This document shows, piece by piece, positions 47,530 to 61,400 of a stretch of 64,000 bases of DNA (within the stretch, counting starts at the first letter, position 1; each line of letters opens with the position of its first letter). Source of the stretch: Emydura subglobosa (taxonomy: Eukaryota; Chordata; Testudines; Chelidae); contig ML679956.1 in assembly GCA_007922225.1 (NCBI GenBank), positions 17,829,049-17,893,048 on the forward strand, given 5' to 3'. Below the pieces are notes generated by a model. That model ran no database searches. It was not told where the DNA came from and worked only from the letters and a program-made list of their open reading frames with translations. The position numbers were made by a program, and so were the translations under genes.

Positions 47530-49010
47530 ATCAGGTTGGTCTGGCACAATCTCTTTCTTTGAGAGAATAATGAATTTTCTAGACAAAGGAAATGCAATAG
47601 ATCTAACCTATCTGGATTTCAGTTAAGCATTTGATACAGTTCCACATGGGAGATTAGTTAAATTAGAAAAGATGGGTATTTAATATGAGAATTGAAAGGT
47701 GGGTAAGGAACTGGTTAAAGGAGAGTCTACAATGGGTCATGCTGAAAGATAAACTGTCAGACTAGAGGTAGGTTACTAGTGGAGTTCCTTAACATTTCTT
47801 TTTCACATTTTCATTAATGACCTTGGCACAAAAAATGTGAATGTGCTGTTAAAACTTGTGGATGACAAAGTAGGGAAATACTGTCAATACAGAAAAGGAT
47901 TGGAATATCATACAAGATTTGGAATGGGATGAATTTAATATGGCAAAGTGCAAGTTAATGAATTTAGGGACTAACAACAAGGGTTTTTGCTTTAAGCTGG
48001 GGATTTACCAGTGGGAAGTGACAGAGTAGGAAAAAGACTTGGGTGTATTTGTTGATCACACAACCCACCACTGTAATGCGGCCATGAAAAAGGTTAATTG
48101 AATCTTAAAATATGGTAAGTGAGAGAGAAGTGTTACTGCTGGGTACAAGGCACTGCTGAGACCTCAGCTGGAATACTGTGTGCTATTCTGATCTCCCATG
48201 TTTAAGAAAGATGAATTCAGAATGGAACAGGTGTACAGAAGGTCTACTAGGATGAAGAACCTGCTTTATGAAAGGAGAATTAAATAGCTTGGCTTGTTTA
48301 GCCTAACTAAATAAAAGCTGAGGGGAAATATGATTTGTCCCTCTGATGTATTTATAGAGAGAAACTCCAGGAAAGGAGTTGGCACAAGAACAAATGGATA
48401 TAAACTGGCTATTGACAAGTTTAGGCTTGAAATTAAACAAAGGTTTCTAACCATCAGAGGAGTGAAGTTCTGCAATAGCCTTTTCAGTGGAGTAGTGGGG
48501 GCAAAACCCCTCATTTGTTTCAAGACTGAGCTTGACAAGTTGCTGGAGGAGAAGGTATGATAAGGTTGTCTACAATGGTATTTGGTCCATCTGTGTGTGC
48601 TATTACCAAATATCTCCAATGGCAGGCAGTGGGGAGGGTTAGGAGTTTCTAGAGAGAATTCTTTCTGAGGTGTCTGGCTGATAGGTCTCACCTCATGTCA
48701 GAGTCTAACTGGTAGCCACATTTGGGAGTGGTGGAAATTTTCCCCTAGGTGAGATTGGCAGAGACCACCTTAAGGGTTTTTCATCTTCTTCTGTAGTGCA
48801 GGGGACGGGTCACTTGCAGATTTTAACGAGAGCAATTATTGTTCCTTTTAACTTGAAGTCATTAAATCAAGATTTGAGGAATTCAGTAACTGAGCCAGAG
48901 GTTATGGGCCCACTGCAGGAGTGAGCGGGTGAGGTTCTGTGTCCTGAAATGTGCAGGAAGTCAGACTAGATGATGATGGTCCCTTCTGACCTTAAAGTTT
49001 GAGACACATG
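47530..49010 (+). mobile_element. CR1-like LINE, older subfamily
   Basis: Decayed reverse-transcriptase reading includes GNAIDLTYLDFS, an FVDHTTH-like stretch and VGAKPLICFKTELDKLLEEK. The 3' end reads GTCAGACTAGATGATGATGG then TCCCTTCTGACC, the typical end of an older CR1 group. Frames are broken throughout. It lies in TOP2B intron 1 in the sense orientation. Confidence 0.8.
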
Positions 49011-49493
49011 TTTTGGTGCTCTCTCCTCTCACCCAACCGTGGGGGAAGGGAGGGAGTATCCCCTTTTTCAAGTTTTCATAAGAAAAGAAAAGAAATGTTA
49101 TGGAGATTAACAGATCTTGTATACATCTTACCAGGCTATCTTCTTTCCATTTTATGTTAAAGAAATAACTTCTATGAGAAGGCAATTACTAGATTAAATT
49201 TCTTATATTGAAAATTAGTGTAGCAGAAGTTTCTTGCTAAACCAGTTTAAAAAATACAGAATTGTGGTTTAGATATAGGAGATACCTATTAGATCATTAC
49301 TTTTTCTAAAACTTGGTTCAATTTATTCTTAAATGGGAGTTTTTTAGTAAAAAAGTGAGATTCTTGGAAGCTGGAGTAGATGTTGGTATAGTGTGTGGGG
49401 ATAAGAGTCCAAAAATCAGTCTTATAGCTCATGAAGACAGTTAACTTTACAGTTCATTTTGCAATTGAAAAGATTTTTTTTTGGTTTTGTTTG

Positions 49494-49575
49494 CCTTTTT
49501 AAAGAAAGGCTTTTTAAATCTAAAGAGGGGAAGGCATTATTTTCTGGAACCTTCATTTTTCCCCCGTTTTAAATG
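49494..49575 (+). repeat. Direct repeat block, copy B
   Basis: Same block as 47351-47433 with a few substitutions and short indels. It lies about 2.1 kb downstream, on the other side of the CR1. Confidence 0.8.
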
Positions 49576-50985
49576 TATGAATCTTTATTCCTGTTAAGTC
49601 AGGATAGGGATCTAATAGTTATGAAGTTTTAACTGAGTTCAGCTAACAGTTTAGGGCAGTAGTGCTCCCTCTTTTGTGCTTTGAAACATTGAAATTAGAG
49701 AGCTCAGCTCTTAAAAGCACACCTTTCCAATGGCAACTGTAGTGGGTAGGTACCTGAAAAAGGCATATAAGGAGACAATTCATTTTAATCATCAGTTTAG
49801 CTATAGCATCTTCCCTATTTCCTTACACACTATGTGGTTGTCTTTCTGAGTAAAGGGTTTGTGTTTTAATACCTAATCTTCCCTAGCAACTTACACTGCT
49901 CTATCTATCCTCTTCAGATCCCTCTACAGCTTGGTTCAATCTTATGTGTTTGCCCTTCCAACTTGGGTGTGTTCTGTAAATATGATGAACTGATTTTGCT
50001 TAGGCACATGGCAGACATGACCAAGCCAAACAGGGTACAGCATTACTTGTTTAGTTCATCCAAAAACTAAAGACAAAACTCTGAATATGCTTGTTGTCCA
50101 AAAGAATAGAGACCAACTCCTGAACTATGAGAGCTACAAGGCATTGATAAACATGACATCACTGCTTTATGGCAGGCAAGCGTTTCAGACCATCCTGAAA
50201 TTGCTCTGCAGACCTGCAAGATGGATACCCTGTTTAGAGATTTGTAATGAGACCATCTTTAGCTCTAGGGCAATGATTCAACCACTAATGGAGAAGTTAC
50301 CATTTCAATATCATTTTATGAGTGTTTGATAGTTTGAAATTAGTTTGGTTTTAGGCCTTGCATTAGATAAACTGAAATAAGTGTCGTCAAAACAGTTAAG
50401 TGTCTTATTTCTGTTCAGCTTAAATCTGGTCCTTGTCAATTTAAGATAAACAGGAATAAGCATAGTTTAAACCAAAATGTCCAAGTTTAGCACCAGTTTA
50501 AATAAATCATTAAATTTACACCGCAAGTTAAATTTGCATGTAGACAATCCCTTACTCTGGTTGATAGTAGAGAGCTGCCTCCATCAATCCACCACCACAA
50601 TTGGCATTAATTGCACTCTTATTGATAGTCATCAGCCAAAAAGCCAGTAATTGAAAGAAAAAGATTGAACAAACCTTCTCATTCCAAGAAATGGTCACAA
50701 GGACGAGAGGCACATTGCATTTAATTGTGAAGGAACATCACCTCTAGCCCAGGCACATACTTGAGTTGTGCACCCCTGGTGTAAAGGTGGTAACCCTACC
50801 CACACTAGATCTGACATCTGTCATATCACGGCCTTATATATTCAGCCCTTCTTTCAACATATGGCTCATGTTAGTTGGTAAGTATAGAATCCCGTGGAAA
50901 ATTGGGTGTTGGGGTATTTATTAAAATTTTCAGACGTTAGGGGGTACTTGCTACTTAAAAGGTTGAGAAACACTGGTCTAGGTTC
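49576..50985. other. TOP2B intron, no gene seen
   Basis: Contains a hAT right end near 50890-50985 (GGTTGAGAAACACTG) without a recognisable left partner. The open frame at 50087-50329 has no domain. Confidence 0.45.
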
Positions 50986-50987
50986 AC

Positions 50988-51056
50988 TTGGTCCTGCTAC
51001 AGTGGACTTGATAACTTCACAAGGTCCCTTCCAGCCTTACACTTATATGATCAGAT
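50988..51056 (+). mobile_element. CR1 3' tail fragment
   Basis: It contains ACAAGGTCCCTTCCAGCCTT and ACACTTATATGATC, the 3' end of CR1. It abuts a hAT terminus, so one insertion probably broke the other. Confidence 0.7.
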
Positions 51057-51829
51057 TTTAGTCAAATGTGACAACACTTATCATCCCATGTATAAAGCTA
51101 CTTGTTTGGGGCTGTGACTATATTAAAGTTTTCCAAAATCATTTCTTGGATAAGTTTGAATAGCCAGGATTATTTAATATACATTTTTATTAACTGGCTG
51201 GGAAACAAGCAAGGCAAAGCTATGTAAATCTAGGTCTTTAAAGATTTTTTTTTTTGGCAAGGCGGAGTCATAACCCAGGATAATTTATGATTTACAAACT
51301 AATAGTATGAGGGTAGTACTCATGAAACTTCCTTAAACATTTTTTTCTGCTTGTTGCTTGGCCTTAATTCAATTAGGACTCCTTTTGGATAAAATTAGTC
51401 TGAAGCATGTCACTTGTGTAAAATTGACTTTCTTGTAAGCGTTATCATTTTTGAACTTCTACATTCCTAAAACAAAAATCAGTGGTTAATTCTGTGTCTG
51501 ATTTCCAAATCAAACAATTTTTCAAATGTCACTCCAGTATGTGAAAGGGGTTGGGGAGGCAGATAAAAACCAACAAAAAGCCCTCCCCCAAAGATGGTGG
51601 TAGATTTTATGTAAAGGAAACAATTTATATATGATTTGGAACAGAGATCAAAGGATCATGTTCAAGAGTTATCTTTTTAGGGAAGATAGGTATTAATCTC
51701 AAAGTATTAGTTCATAACTAAAGTGTCAAACTAAGGATGGTCGTGTTTGGATTACTGCAGAATTTCCCACTCTTTTGAAATCTGAGTTATTCCCCCCCAG
51801 TTCAGGAAAAAGAAAATCAGTCACATTCA

Positions 51830-52480
51830 CCTTCAGCCTTGCCACACATTAGATGTTGTAACAGGGTTGGCACCTACCTCTCACAAGCACCGTCTTTTCT
51901 TGTTGATACATGTCTGCTATCTCCCTGGTTTTTGAGCAGGGCAACATCCACCTCTCAAGTGCCCCTACCCCTTCTGGTTAGGTTTTACAACAGGAGGGCC
52001 TTCTTGGAGGCAACGCCTTCTTCGACAACCCCATGGTGGCCAATCTTGGTACCCTCAGTTGGTGTCCTTTCAGCAGCCCTCTCTGGGCTCAGTCTGCAGC
52101 CAAACCAGCAGAGCTCATCACACTACCATCACATGGTCTGGCTAAGTTCTAGGCTCAGCCCTCCTGTACTTACCTGTTCATGGTTCTGCCACTCTGCTAG
52201 CCAGCCAGGCACCTGGTCTTCATTAGCCTTCACTGGGCTCAGTTGTGCCTGCACGAGCTGGCCCACAGTCTTGTTGCTCTTTTAGCCAGACAGGCACCCA
52301 CTTCTCCTTTAAGCTCCAGGCAGCAACTAAATGCTTTGCCTCTGCTGCTTGCTTTTATATGGCCCTTCTAGCCCCTGATTGGCTGCTCCAGCAGCCCCTC
52401 TAATTGGCTGCTCCCCTGCAGCCACTCTAGGCTGCCGGAGGACTTCTCCTCTGCTTTTTTCTGGGGTCAGGTGAGGGAAG
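51830..52480 (-). mobile_element. LTR-like element, minus strand
   Basis: On the minus strand it has two AGCAGCCAAT CCAAT boxes, followed by CCATATAAAAGC, a TATA-like box, then GC-rich sequence. That is the layout of an LTR promoter. The 148-codon plus-strand open frame across it has no domain. The class (gypsy or retrovirus-like) is unresolved. Confidence 0.5.
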
Positions 52481-53014
52481 GCCATATGTTTCTCTCAGCA
52501 GTTTTAATGGACAAGCTTTAAGTTGATTTCTGATTTCTTGTGTGAAAGCTAGCAGGTGTATGAGTTGGGATAAAAGTATTAGTTCTTTTGAATCAAACAT
52601 TGGAGCATGATCTGTCTTTAGTTAGACTTGACAGTTGACATTAGAGGGAGCTTGTCTTCCCCTCATTTAAAGTCCATTTAAAAGTAAATGGAATATACAG
52701 AATGAATCAGACCCTTTCAGTTAATTATGTTGAAAATGAAGGGATAGCTTTCAGTTTTGATTGATTGTTTAAATAAATCTGCTGTTCTGCTTTAGCAGGA
52801 GAAAGACAAGTACTTCTTTGAAACAATGTCCAGAAATCGCCACAGATACCCCTCTTCATAATTCACTAAAATTTGCTTTGAGGACTCTGCATTAGCTGAT
52901 CTTCCTTTACCTTTTTGTTCCATTTTGTATCTAGCTAATTGTAGAATGTACATGACACTTGCCTACCTTAACTATTCATTCTGATTTGTCCACCCTTAGT
53001 CTTGTCTGTTTGCT

Positions 53015-53125
53015 TTGTAGCTCTTTGGGCAGGGACCATCCTTCACTATTTGTATGGTGCCTGAAATAAGAGGGTCCTAATCTGATTGGTACTTGTGGGT
53101 GCTGTTGTACTACATACAATGGATA
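53015..53125 (+). repeat. Interspersed repeat tail, copy 3
   Basis: It carries GTAGCTCTTTGGGCAGGGAC, CATCCTTCACTATTTG, TGGTGCCTGAAATAAG and GGGTCCTAATCTGATTGGTA. It is diverged but in the same order as copy 2. Confidence 0.55.
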
Positions 53126-53639
53126 AGTAGCCTTTAAATCAAGCTTGGCAAAATTCCAATTATTAAAAGAAGTAGTAACGCTTTCTATGTATGTATGTCC
53201 AGTACCATCAATCGCTGCATAATTTAGGTTGTACTTTTAAAAAAAAGCTTAGCCTGTATGACACACAAAAAACCCTTTAATATGAGAAACAAGCCTAAGT
53301 GATGCTGTTGCTTCTTTTCTTACTATCAGGTTTGTAGACAGACCGCCCCTAATATTTGTTCTGTTCAACTGCAGAGCAAGTGGCGGAGGAAGAGCTGTGG
53401 TGACCCCTGCTGAATCCTCCAGATTCCTTTTATCCTGGGCCTGTGAGGAGGGGAATTGAAGATCAGCATCTTCATTGTCTTGCCACTCTCTATCTGGATT
53501 AGGCCTGTTTTCTCCTTACTTCTTGGCCAGCTGAGGCCAGGCCTAGAACACTCCCGTTCTAAGCCACTTTGATATTCTCCGTCAAGCCCCTCCTTAAAAT
53601 TCTTCTCTTTTTGCTAATCAGGAAGATACACTGTCTATA

Positions 53640-54429
53640 CATTTAAGCAATTATATAGTTTAACATGCATTTATTGAGGTTCTTAATTTGTATGTTTTCT
53701 ATCACATTGAAAATGGCAAATGATAAATTATGTATTACTCATGATTTGTATCAAGCTACATTGGGATGGAAATTGGAATTCAATTAAATGCACAAAAACA
53801 GCATCTTAGAACGTTTTAGTTAACTAAAACTATCTTTAATGGGCTGGATATGTAAGAAAAATGTATGTTTATCTAAACACATTTTGCATTTAAAACTGAT
53901 TCATTAAACAGAAGTAGTATTTGTAGTTAGTAAACTGAATTAATTGTTTCTGTTCACTGAGTCCTTTAAGATTTTGGAGGTTAATAGATCTCATCTTCTC
54001 ACCTTGTTTTTTATTCATGGAGGTTTCAACTCTCAATCAGTGTTTCAAATTTGAATGAACTAGTCATTGAACTGAACTAATTGAATAAACTGAAATGAAG
54101 AAAATATTCTCTGTAGCTGAAAAAGAGGCTCTAGCTGTCAAAAGTTGATTTAGCATTTAAACAAACTTTCTGGGTCTTGGTGCTTAGCCAATGACTTCCA
54201 CTGATTCAGTGGTTTGACTTTCTTTAAAGCTTTGGCAGTTAACATGTAAAATTCATATGTTTTTGTTTCATTTAAAAGGCTAATTATATTACATTTTAGG
54301 CCTTAATATAGGTTATCATAACTTCAAATTTAATTTTGAATTGATTTAGGAAATTAAATAAAATCCAACTTTTAAATAAAATCACTTTTTAATTTTTTTT
54401 TTTAAAATCAGTTATTTTTATCCACCATG
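53640..54429. mobile_element. Non-autonomous hAT relative of the 58419 element
   Basis: The stretch GTGCTTAGCCAATGACTTCC at about 54180-54200 matches GTGCCTGGCTAATGATTTCC near 59036. Near 53740, TCATGATTTGTATCAAGCTA parallels the segment near 58668. It ends TTATTTTTATCCACCATG, the family right terminus. The transposase part is deleted and the left end is not identified. Confidence 0.65.
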
Positions 54430-54471
54430 TTTTTACCCATCTTTCAAGTTTCATGTCTTTCATATTCTTTG

Positions 54472-54570
54472 TAGATTGTAAACTCCTTAGGCTAGGGGAC
54501 TTTTTTCAGTGCCTACCACACTGGGTCATGATCTATGGTTGGGGTATAGGCTGTACAGTAATTCAAATAA
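54472..54570 (+). repeat. Interspersed repeat tail, copy 4
   Basis: It carries ATTGTAAACTCCTTAGGCTA, GGGGACTTTTTTCAGTG, CTACCACACTGGGTC and GTATAGGCTGTACAG in family order. It follows the hAT end at 54429 closely. Confidence 0.5.
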
Positions 54571-57500
54571 TATACTCTGTTGTTCTTCAGCCTCATCTGG
54601 GGTTTTGAATACCAGGTAGCTCCAAATACCTAGCTCATTTCTTCCTACTGAGGGGCCAGAATTCTCAACAGCTCCAGTGGGAGTAGGGAAGTTGTGTTTC
54701 AAATGGAATACACAAGAGCAGCAGGGCATTTGCTATCAGGAGAACATTTTGAGGCTTGACTTGGGAAGAGGAGGTGTGACATCAGCCACTGCAGTCCTGA
54801 AGAGAGACCATGGTTTGGTCAGGAAAGAATTTTACTTGTTTTGGTGTTGGTGGGAGAGACCTGAACTTTTGTTTGTAAGTAGCGCTAAGAGGCAGTGTAG
54901 TTATGATTGATTGGAAATCTTTGTCACTCAACCAAAATAAGTTTCACAGAGTACTTAAAGACCTACATTCACTGTAGCAGGTGGGAATGAAGCAGGTCTA
55001 GCAAAACTATCCCCACTTTGGAATCCTCTTCAGGAAGGTCTGAGGAGGGGAGCCACTATATCTGCTCAGAATAGTTAGTAGTACCATAAAGGTGGGTGCG
55101 AGTGATAGGACTGTAGGGAACCTTCAGCTTTGCTTGGAAGAAGCCCTCTTTAGCCACCTCACTGTCCATTGTCTAGTAACATTGGGGATTCTTGGCTTTC
55201 TAGGGCTTTCCTTAAAAAAATATTTTCTGCATACTGAAACTGAGTTGTCCATCTACTTTTGTTCACGTAGGCATCAGTGCTATTAGTTGCTCAGAGTGTC
55301 AGCTGATAGTTTTAAGTCAACAAGTAGCCATTAGAATGGAGGAGCTTAGATCTTGAAAGGAAGAGCTCACAAGCACCCATTCCCACTACCAAACAGTTGG
55401 ATGTGAGGGTGAGTGGCTGTTAGATTGCCAGATTGAAGAACAAAGGGGTAGGTGTGGTGAAGGAAGACTTCTGGGCTTTGCAAGGAAGAAAAGATGACCC
55501 CAGATATGTGGGAGAGGGGAACTAGGTGGCAAAGTTTAGCAACTTGAGGATGTCCTCATCCAGAACACTGAATTATAACCTTGGGTATGTGGCCAAACTT
55601 TGTGTCAGAATAAAGTGTAGGTTTCTGTGCTTTCTAGCTGAGAGGTTTCACTAATGGTTTAAGATCAGGTAAGAAAGCAGGAGGTCATTAGAGTATGAAA
55701 GTTTTGCACTTTTTATGTTGAACAGTTTAAAAAGTAGAATTAAGAAACTTTTGTTGGAAGTTATAAAAACAAAATAAATTACATCACGCTCTGTTTAAAA
55801 TTCATTTGAAAAGTAGATTTTTGTCAGTAATCATTGATGTTAATAGTAACTTTTGGGGAAGAAATTCTTATACTTGTTTGCTGGAACATGATGAATCATC
55901 CATCTTGAATCAGCAGGGAAGATTAAAGTTCTAGTGGGATTTCCTTTTTAAAATAGCGGTACTTGTAATGAGCCACGTCCAGAAGACTCTCCCATTAACT
56001 TCTGTGGGAATGATGGTAGAGGTGGGAGTATGCAGAGAACAAACACACAAATTTCAGATACCCATGGTTAAGGGCCCTTCCTGATAGAAATTCTTTGATT
56101 TTCTAGATTTAATTTCTCTGTTTACAGTCATCCTTCTATATCTCTGGATTGTTATAAATAAATATCTGTCTGAAACGCCTGTGATCCTCTTCATGGAGTT
56201 CTCTGGGGTCAGAGTTTTTAGCAAACTTATTGGGCTTGTGAAAAACTCGTGATCAATAAAATCTCAATGGAATTACCATTTGCTGTGCAACAAGATTCAA
56301 ATAGCTAAAATGAGATATGCTGGATTCATATTTCCTTTAATCTGTAACACTGGAAGACAAACTTTTAATCATTCCAAGATACTATTTTGTTAATAAAAAG
56401 TGGTTGTGTTGGCATAGTCACGTAAGATGAAAGTGTAAGACGTATAATGTCCTAGGATAGTTTTGTTATCCTAATGGAAGAAGTATGAGAATATGATTGC
56501 TTTTAAATTTCTAACTGTTCCATGTGAAAAAACATGAAAAAGGGACTAGTCTTATTAATTTTCATTTGTTATCTGGTCCATAGTATTAAGGGAAATATAC
56601 TGCAGCTGTTTCTTTGCCCCCTAGAATCTTAATCTATTGTAATGGCTGTAATTAATCATATACTTTATTCTTTCACAGGGCAATATTGCATAAGCCTTAA
56701 AAGTGTGGTTCTGCAAAAGAACTGTTAAGATACACTGTACAGTATATAAATGCATGTTCAGCAGTAGTACTCTACTATAAAGTCATTAGTCAGTAAGCAT
56801 AAAATTATACCAATCCTAAAGTACCAGTTGCAGTTCCATAGTTAGGATTGTAAAGCTCTTTTTATTCTAAGCCTGATTTTTGGACTTTTGTAAGTTTTGT
56901 TGGAGAAAAACCTGAAATTTTGCATGGATTCTCTTATGCCATTCTTTTATTAGGATAATAGGGGTATAAAGGATGGAATCTAGTTTATAATTTGAAAATT
57001 ATTTATTGGGGATAATCTCTTTCCCAACATGGTCCTTTTATGCTACTTTGGCAGCATGAAGGGACCATAAGAGTCCTGAATCTGTCTGAAAGATAACTTC
57101 CCTTTGAAGCACAGATCAGCACAAAATATCCTTCTAGGTCTTTTTTTTAAGAGTGGTCCAGCTCCTCATGTAGTGTAAATCAGTTTGGCTCCACTGAATT
57201 CAATAGAACCACGCCGAGTGTATGTTCACACTTTTTTTTCCTCTCATAAGTCTGAAGCTTTCAAACTTTTCACCTCCATTTAAAAACAGGTGCATGGGCC
57301 TAGTTTTATATTTTTAGGATCCCACAACCAAAGTTTTTTTTTCCACCTACAAGCATGGTAAACTCCACATACTCCCATATAGCATTTATAACATTTCATA
57401 TGGTGGCCTGTGGACATGGTAATAGCCACATCAGAGATTAAAAGGTGAAAATATAGGCTCAGATGTGAGAGGGAGGAGAAGTATCTGGTTCAGGCATAGC

Positions 57501-58418
57501 CTTGAGTTCTGAGAACTTGAAATTTGTTGCAGAATTTACTTTTCCTGCAGAATTGTGCGCTAGAATCTAATCTTTAATTTAAAAAAAAATGCAACCTGTA
57601 CAGTTAGAGAAACCTTGAAAACCTGAATTGAGTGTGAACTGATGCGCTGTGGTCTTCCTGAGTGTGCATAGCTTAAAACAATAGCTCTGAGAGGTGTGAG
57701 AAAGTCCAAATAATATACTTTATGCTACAATCCCCAGCTACTTTCTACAACTCCCTGTCTGCCAAAGGCCCCAACCGTCAGTCTCCAGCTGTGGGATATT
57801 TCTGTATTGTATTGATGGGATTACTTCTTTTCTCCCAGAGAATTGTGGGAGTTTGGACACACATGTTCCTCCTCCCACATACCACAAAGTCCAGCAGAAA
57901 GGTTGTAGGCTAATGTTGCAAGATAAGGGTGAACTGGAGCCAGGCCTACACAGGTGTGTCTGCAGAGTTGATAGGGAAAGAGGCATTTCCAAAATATACT
58001 GGGATTTATAAATGGGAAGAAGTGGCCTGCTGGTCATTGACTTCTGGGCAGCAGAGTTCAAAATAACAGAGGTCACTGCTGTAGGGACAGCTGCATTGTG
58101 GGGCTCATTGCTGGAGGACTGCTTATACCTGTACAGATACTTCTGCATCAACACCATCATTTTGGTGGTAGAAGGCTTAGTTTTATTATTATTTCACAAC
58201 TTATTTTGACTCAATTGTGTAGATGCTTGTACTACCAGAAAGAAAATTTTGTGCTGGTAAAACACTATAGTGAGAGCACTCCTGGGAATTATTCAGGGCT
58301 AAAGTCGTCCTCTGGAAACAGACTTTGATTCTGCTTTAGCCAGCACTATCCTGTGGATCCTCAGCAAAGGATCAGTAAAGGTAACCTTGACATGTAATGC
58401 AACAAAGGCATTATTGGC
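54571..58418. other. TOP2B intron, no gene seen
   Basis: Mostly unique-looking AT-rich sequence. A piece near 57150-57212 (GTGTAAATCAGTTTGGCTCC) resembles an old palindromic amniote repeat. No exon of TOP2B is recognised. Confidence 0.5.
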
Positions 58419-61400
58419 CAGTGTGGATTGATTAAATCAAGGCGATTTAAATCATGATTTAAATTACCAAGAGAAAATCATTGATTTAAATCAAGTTTCC
58501 CAGTGATACTACTTCACATATTTCTTAAACAATGGTGCAAATCTGATCATTAAAACATGTTAATTTACAACTCAGTACAGCATTTTACAACATCTAGGAG
58601 GGAATACTTTTGTGTAATTTTTTAGATAACTTGATTTTTATTAATTTAGGAAATAGTACATAATATTCATTACCTGTGTCAAGCTGCAGATACAGCAGCA
58701 ATATGTTAGGAATGGTAAGGACTAAATCACACACACAAATAATAGCACTTATATCTTATTAAACTAAATCTTAAATGTTACATAAATGTTTCACATTTGC
58801 AATTGCAGTAGTCTCCTGAGTTGTTGGCTGTCCTTAAACTCTTTTTTCCCCCAAATTTTATTAATTCTAACAGACAAGTCATCACAACACTAAACATATG
58901 CTGTCCTTAAAACTTCTACAACTAGCTCTCATCTTCCCCACTCACACTGTGAGACACTTCCACTCCCACTCTGAAATAGAGAAAGCTACTGCTGTGAAAA
59001 GTTGTCTTAGCAACTGAAGGAACTCTGTTTCAAGGTGCCTGGCTAATGATTTCCACCAATTCAGGGGAGTGACTTTGTTCAAAACATCATCAGTAAATGT
59101 ACAAATGGTTCCGATCCAGCCCTGAAATTTATTATAACTGGCATAACTGAGGAGTGATTTTGAGATGTCTATGCCATGGCAGCATTATCTTCAGAAGCTG
59201 GCATCTACCTTCATATCTGGGGTCGAGAATGTTCACAAGAAAATGAGGTGGAGTTAGTGCTTAATCCATTCGCTTCTTTATTGCCTGCAGTTTAACTTTC
59301 TGATGAGGTATTTCTTTCTTTAATGTCTTGAAGTGCCTTCCAGATTTTGACAGCATCAGCAATGGAGCAACAATTTCTCTGAAGTTTGTTTAAGGCTATG
59401 GACATAAGCTTCAGTGTACTGAACATATCCTCTACATTCCTCTTTAATCCAATGTTAGATACTTTGGATGAGATACTTCCATCTATTTTATCACAATTTT
59501 CTTCACAACGTTTTATGAGAATAGGTCAGTTCTTAATAAATTGTTCAAAACAACCACAGAATTCCATCGAACATCTTGAGGGAGAATTAGTTTGAATCTT
59601 CCTGCTCTCAGGAACCTGAGAGTGAAACTTCAGTGAAACTGAAGCAAAATGGTTGTTGTGGAAGTATTTTGCAACTACAACATTTTCTTTTATTCCTGGA
59701 GAAGATGTACTTAAGTCTTTGGCTAAAAAATGCATTAAATGGGCATCGCAGCCATGTTATTAAGGAGCATCCTTCCGTTTCTTCTTCTAAGTTTCTTCTC
59801 ATCTTTACCACCTTTGCAGCATTGTCTTTGACAAAACTGCACACGTGAGAGTTGAATTTCTGTTCACAGTTTATTACAGATCTCACTGCCACTTCTTTTA
59901 AATATTCTGTTGTGTGGGCATTTCCTGATGTATCTATTGTTTATGAAAGATATGCAACCCCATCTTCTGTTGTCACTCAGGCACATATTACTGGATCATT
60001 GTGTACATTGCTCCACCCATCAAGGCTTAAACTGGCAAATTTCCCCTCAGTATTTCTTGCACGCTGTTCAAGTTCCTTCTCATATACTGAATCTAGCAAC
60101 CTTCCACCAATGTCTGCTATACCAGGTGGAGTGTAGCCTGGTCGTAAGGACTCAACCATGTCAATGAAGTGTTTATTGTTAACAATGCGAAAAGGAGAAT
60201 TTGTGGCATAAATGAACAGAGCAACCTTTTCATCTATGGTGTCTTGTTGGTATTTGCTGGTCCTTACTACAAACCCATCCATGGTGGTGGTTTTACTGGA
60301 TGATTGAAATCTTTTGCTTGCTACTGATACTTTGTTTGTCTGAAATACATTTAGTTGCAGCACTGCTGCTAAAAGTACCAATGGATGACTCTGAAGTTGT
60401 TGCAGATAGACAGTCACAGTTAAAGTCTCTTATGCTTAAATGGAATCCTGAAACAAAATTCAAAAATGATTTTTGAATAGTCATTCTTCTCAGTTCCTCT
60501 CACTCTATTATTCAGTTAATCATTTTTTACATTTCTTACATATTTTTCAGCAAGGATGCAGATCTGATTCCAAATTACCAAAAAAGCTAAGACCGACTGC
60601 ACTTAGAGTGCACTTAATTTTGGAGTAAGACCCATAGAACTCACTGGCACGTCTGTTTTTTGAGAAAACAAGTATAGGATGGGGTTCCCTTGAGAAAGCT
60701 GAGTTATGCTGAAATAAAATAGGGAATAGACTTTTGGTATCACCATTATGGTCTGTGGCCATGATGTTTCAAAATAAAGGGGCATGTATTGTGTAATATA
60801 AAATAAGAAAATGACACCCAGGGGCAACTGGCAACTCTAGATTTCTCTTACTGCAGCTTTCTGTACCATATACTTGGGTGATAGATTTTAAACCTAGTTA
60901 ACTAATTAAACAAGCCTTAAAGATTAACTAAGCTAAACTTATTTTTCTAACAGCATCCAACATAGCAAACAGCTTAGGAATTTACTTGTTAAATCACATT
61001 TATACTAAAAGGCATAGAGAGAGTCTTGAAGAATGATGCATTGCAAAGTGAATTATTTGAGTTACTAACCAGTTGATCCACATTGTTCTTCAGACATATT
61101 CACGTCTTCATCCACATCATTTTCTCCCAATAAGCAGTTTTCATTATGGATGTTTCATTTTTGCAAGTAGGCCCTGCATCTCCTTCTTGCATTGCTTATA
61201 CTTGACACATTTTCCTTTTTTACCCAGGGAAGGAATTTCTTCAAAATATTCCACAAAGGGTCTCTCTTGTGCCCAGAAGCCATGACAGCTTTTCTGTGGC
61301 AAAAGTGTGGGGGAATATAAGAAGCTGTGTGTGTACTGAATAATGTCTTCCCTTTTTCTTTCCAGTCCACTCCACAGTTTTTCTTCTCTGCCTCTGTCCT

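Noticed and set aside
51839..52285. 148-codon plus-strand open frame
   Set aside because: It is antisense to an LTR-like promoter region (CCAAT and TATA on the minus strand) and has no domain.
59977..60417. Possible host gene antisense to TOP2B
   Set aside because: It is the catalytic part of a hAT transposase flanked by the element's own inverted ends, with frameshifts on both sides.
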